Assembly: GCF_006716345.1 (NCBI RefSeq)
Contig: NZ_VFOX01000001.1
Span: forward strand, 186,001-250,000
Direction: 5' to 3'
Length of the DNA stretch: 64,000 nucleotides
From: Microbacterium saperdae
GTDB taxonomy: Bacteria; Actinomycetota; Actinomycetes; Actinomycetales; Microbacteriaceae
This document shows positions 62,022 to 64,000 of the stretch, one piece after another. Made by a program: the position numbers and the translations under genes. The notes under the pieces were generated by a model. The model was not told the DNA's origin. It saw only the letters and a program-made list of their open reading frames with translations, and did no database searches. Every line of letters starts with the position of its first letter. Within the stretch, counting starts at the first letter, position 1.

Positions 62022-62662
62022 CAGACGAGTCCTTCCGTTTCCTTCTCGAGCACGTGCTTCTCCTGTTGCAGACGGATGCCCTGGCGGAACGCGGCCGCGA
62101 TCAGGCCGACGGCGACGCCGGTCGCGAAGAGGGGCACGATCGACCAGAACTCGACCGGGTGGACGGGCTCTCCTGGACCGAGTCCGATCGCTCCGAGCAC
62201 ACCGTTCAGTCCTCTGTTCTCGAGCATCACGATCAGCATCGGTGCGAGGACGAGCGTCCAGCCGATCGCGTCGAATGCCCGTGCGTTGCCCCGCACGAAG
62301 AAGCGGCCGCGGAGGAAGTTCCACGCCACGAGCATGACGCCGATGATCACGATGAGCGGGGCGAGCGTCCACAGCACCAGCGAACCGATGATCGCGGCGG
62401 TCGAGAGCGGATCCACGTCGGTCGCGAACACCATCACCTGCTGCGCGATGCCGTCGACCGAGACGGCTCCGGAGTCCGCTGTCGCGCTGAGGGGCTGCTC
62501 GTCGATCGGCACGGACCACGCGATGCCCTGATCGCGGAAGGTGCCGAGGGTGCGCAGGATGGTGCTGATCGAGACGACGACCAGCGCGGCAGCGCCGAAG
62601 AGCAGTACGGTGACCGCATCCGCGGTCTGGGAACGAGCGGTCCGGGAGGGGGAGGAGGACAT
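62021..62662 (-). CDS. DUF2975-like membrane protein 2
   Basis: A 213-residue membrane protein with about four helices (near 20-42, 88-113, 130-150 and 170-192) and an extracellular loop after helix 1. It ends FRQGIRLQQEKHVLEKETEGLV. TGATG coupling joins it to both neighbours. It is a paralogue by layout of the proteins before and after it. Confidence 0.75.
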   Translation of the reverse strand: MSSSPSRTARSQTADAVTVLLFGAAALVVVSISTILRTLGTFRDQGIAWSVPIDEQPLSATADSGAVSVDGIAQQVMVFATDVDPLSTAAIIGSLVLWTLAPLIVIIGVMLVAWNFLRGRFFVRGNARAFDAIGWTLVLAPMLIVMLENRGLNGVLGAIGLGPGEPVHPVEFWSIVPLFATGVAVGLIAAAFRQGIRLQQEKHVLEKETEGLV

Positions 62663-63279
62663 CAGACCAGTCCTTCCGTCTCGCGCTGCAGCCGGTCGCC
62701 GATCACGAACGCGGTGCCGATGACCGAGATGATGAACGCGGCCAGGACGAAGGTGAACGGCTCGATGCTGATCACGGCGTTGTCGACCGCGTTGTCGGTG
62801 ACCTCCGCGACGGCGGCGTTGGAGAGCATGTTCTCGAAGAACTGCACGGCCGCGAAGCCGACCAGGCCGACGATGCCCGCCGCCATGACGAGCCGCGTGT
62901 TGCGCCGACTGAAGACCGCGCCGGTCAGGATGCTGCGCGCCAGAAGCATCAGGCATCCGATCACCACCACGATCGTGACGATCTGAGCGATCTGTCCGAG
63001 GATGCCCGCTCCGATCGCGACCGGGGGCAGCGAGGGGACCGTGATGCTCGCCCGGTCGAGTTCGAGGGTGATGTTCTCCCCGTTCGCGCCGAGAGGGGCC
63101 TCGATCGGCTGGTCCACGAACTCGACCAGGACCGGGACCATCGTGCCGCTGAGGAGGGCGATGATGCGACTGATCGAGAAGACCGTGATGTAGGCGGCGA
63201 TCGCGACGCCGGCGATGCAGAAGCCGATGAGCGCGCCGGCGTCGCCGCGGGACAGCGTGCCCTGTTTCGTCGAGGTCAT
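62662..63279 (-). CDS. DUF2975-like membrane protein 1
   Basis: A 205-residue membrane protein with four helices (near 17-45, 90-115, 130-150 and 170-192), and a large loop with beta-strand pattern after helix 1. It ends IGDRLQRETEGLV, the DUF2975-type C-terminus. First gene of the operon; AAGGAG precedes the ATG at 63279. The promoter region holds several TATCG/CGATA motifs. Confidence 0.8.
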   Translation of the reverse strand: MTSTKQGTLSRGDAGALIGFCIAGVAIAAYITVFSISRIIALLSGTMVPVLVEFVDQPIEAPLGANGENITLELDRASITVPSLPPVAIGAGILGQIAQIVTIVVVIGCLMLLARSILTGAVFSRRNTRLVMAAGIVGLVGFAAVQFFENMLSNAAVAEVTDNAVDNAVISIEPFTFVLAAFIISVIGTAFVIGDRLQRETEGLV

Positions 63280-63286
63280 GATCGCT

Positions 63287-63340
63287 CCTTATCGATGATC
63301 GTTATTAGCGATAAACGATAAGGTAACGACAATCGATAAC
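63287..63340. promoter_or_regulatory. Operator cluster of the DUF2975/XRE operon
   Basis: An AT-rich block with CCTTATCG (63287-63294) and CGATAAGG (63316-63323) as perfect 8-bp inverted repeats, plus GCGATAAAC inside and CGATAACC further out. On the minus strand a -35-like TTGTCG and -10-like TAATAA fall within it. Likely bound by the XRE regulator of the operon. Confidence 0.65.
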
Positions 63341-63482
63341 CTCGTCAACCCCCGTCGCTGTGAGCGCCTCGTCATCCCGCCCGCTGCGACCCCACTCCGC
63401 CGACGGCGAACACGGGCATACCTGCCCTGCGCGGTGGTTACTCTCGATGTACAGGCGCAGAGAACGTCATCGGCGTCAGCGC

Positions 63483-63497
63483 TTCGCCCCGTGCGAA
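63483..63497 (+). promoter_or_regulatory. ClgR-like site upstream of clpC
   Basis: TTCGC-CCCGT-GCGAA contains CGC-N5-GCG, the core of the ClgR/ClpR activator consensus known in actinobacteria for clpC and clpP genes. It lies 14 bp before the clpC ATG, which is closer than usual for an activator site. The ribosome site AAGGAG follows at 63499. Confidence 0.45.
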
Positions 63498-63511
63498 TAA
63501 GGAGTCACAGC

Positions 63512-64000
63512 ATGTTCGAGAGATTCACGGACCGAGCCCGTCGTGTGGTCGTCCTCGCCCAAGAAGAGGCGAAGATGCTCAACCACAACTACATCGGTAC
63601 CGAGCACATCCTGCTCGGCCTCATCCACGAGGGCGAGGGTGTCGCAGCCAAGGCGCTCGAGTCCCTCGGCATCTCGCTCGACGCCGTGCGCGAGCAGGTG
63701 CAGGACATCATCGGCCAGGGTCAGCAGCAGCCGACCGGCCACATCCCCTTCACCCCCCGCGCCAAGAAGGTGCTCGAGCTCAGCCTCCGCGAGGCGCTGC
63801 AGCTCGGCCACAACTACATCGGCACCGAGCACATCCTGCTCGGCCTCATCCGCGAGGGTGAGGGTGTCGCCGCGCAGGTCCTGGTCAAGCTCGGCGCCGA
63901 CCTGAACAAGGTCCGCCAGCAGGTCATCCAGCTGCTCTCCGGTGCTCCGGGTCGCGAGCCTGCCGCCGTCGGCGCGCAGAGCAACGACTCGCCCGCCGGA
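63512..64000 (+). CDS. clpC: ATP-dependent Clp protease ATPase subunit ClpC (N-terminal part)
   Basis: The first 163 codons of ClpC, cut by the window edge. [37 protein letters not shown] is the conserved start of the Clp N-terminal double repeat; the second copy is [27 protein letters not shown]. ClpC unfolds proteins for ClpP degradation and works with adaptor proteins. AAGGAG lies upstream of the ATG and a ClgR-like palindrome just before it. The AAA modules would follow beyond the window. Confidence 0.95.
   Translation, partial: MFERFTDRARRVVVLAQEEAKMLNHNYIGTEHILLGLIHEGEGVAAKALESLGISLDAVREQVQDIIGQGQQQPTGHIPFTPRAKKVLELSLREALQLGHNYIGTEHILLGLIREGEGVAAQVLVKLGADLNKVRQQVIQLLSGAPGREPAAVGAQSNDSPAG

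Overview
The window is 64 kb of high-GC, gene-dense DNA that most resembles an actinobacterium of the family Microbacteriaceae, probably Microbacterium. The clues are actinobacterial codon use, many GTG starts, TGATG/GTGA/ATGA coupled genes, PutA of about 1,230 residues, ddaH-rocD, a DtxR-type iron box and a ClgR-like site before clpC. This assignment is inferred from gene content, not from a database search. I found no rRNA, tRNA, CRISPR array, phage gene or transposase.

Layout. 1-5,000: a hot-dog thioesterase, a polytopic membrane protein, a three-gene operon of membrane-anchored secreted proteins and a Tat-type exported protein. 5,000-12,800: amino acid catabolism (putA, a guanidino-hydrolase of the DDAH/arginine dihydrolase family, rocD), a small membrane protein/XRE pair with a long operator, and an MDR oxidoreductase. 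12,900-17,850: a BCCT transporter with an apparent frameshift, an MFS exporter with its MarR regulator, and cutC. 17,870-21,760: an alpha/beta hydrolase, a DUF1684 protein, a lipoate ligase and an orphan DNA methyltransferase. 21,760-26,050: TetR, MFS, carboxylesterase and a PAP2 phosphatase. 26,048-27,459: an AbiEi/DUF559 gene enclosed by paired hairpins and 14-bp direct repeats. 27,485-31,262: polyamine-type catabolism (cupin, FAD oxidase, Lrp, aldehyde dehydrogenase). 31,394-34,807: ROK, ChbG and a sugar transporter. 34,811-40,443: the galTKE operon with a divergent lacI, then glycerate kinase. 40,718-46,417: a 1,899-residue surface protein ending in three near-identical CWB2 repeats. 46,488-53,047: iron-siderophore uptake under an iron box, ending in a siderophore-interacting protein fused to a methyltransferase-like domain. 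53,066-60,523: pgm, pheA, a small ORF, an LLM oxidoreductase, a CPA1 antiporter and a DAACS symporter. 60,647-63,350: a YbjQ protein and three DUF2975-like proteins with an XRE regulator. 63,512-end: clpC, cut by the window edge.

How genes connect. The ddaH-like enzyme, RocD and the aldehyde dehydrogenase half of PutA could convert arginine through ornithine and glutamate semialdehyde to glutamate. GalT, GalK, GalE and Pgm make a Leloir pathway. The FAD oxidase, cupin and aldehyde dehydrogenase look like an oxidative amine pathway under Lrp control. The iron operon carries permeases, ATPase, lipoprotein and a reductase-like protein that would release iron inside the cell.

Across the window about nineteen genes have a -10-like hexamer ending 6-7 nt before the start codon, the signature of leaderless transcripts. 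I used this to choose several starts. The features most worth a second look are the hairpin-flanked DUF559 cassette, the poly-G frameshift in the BCCT gene, palindromic repeats inside coding sequences, and the siderophore-interacting/methyltransferase fusion.
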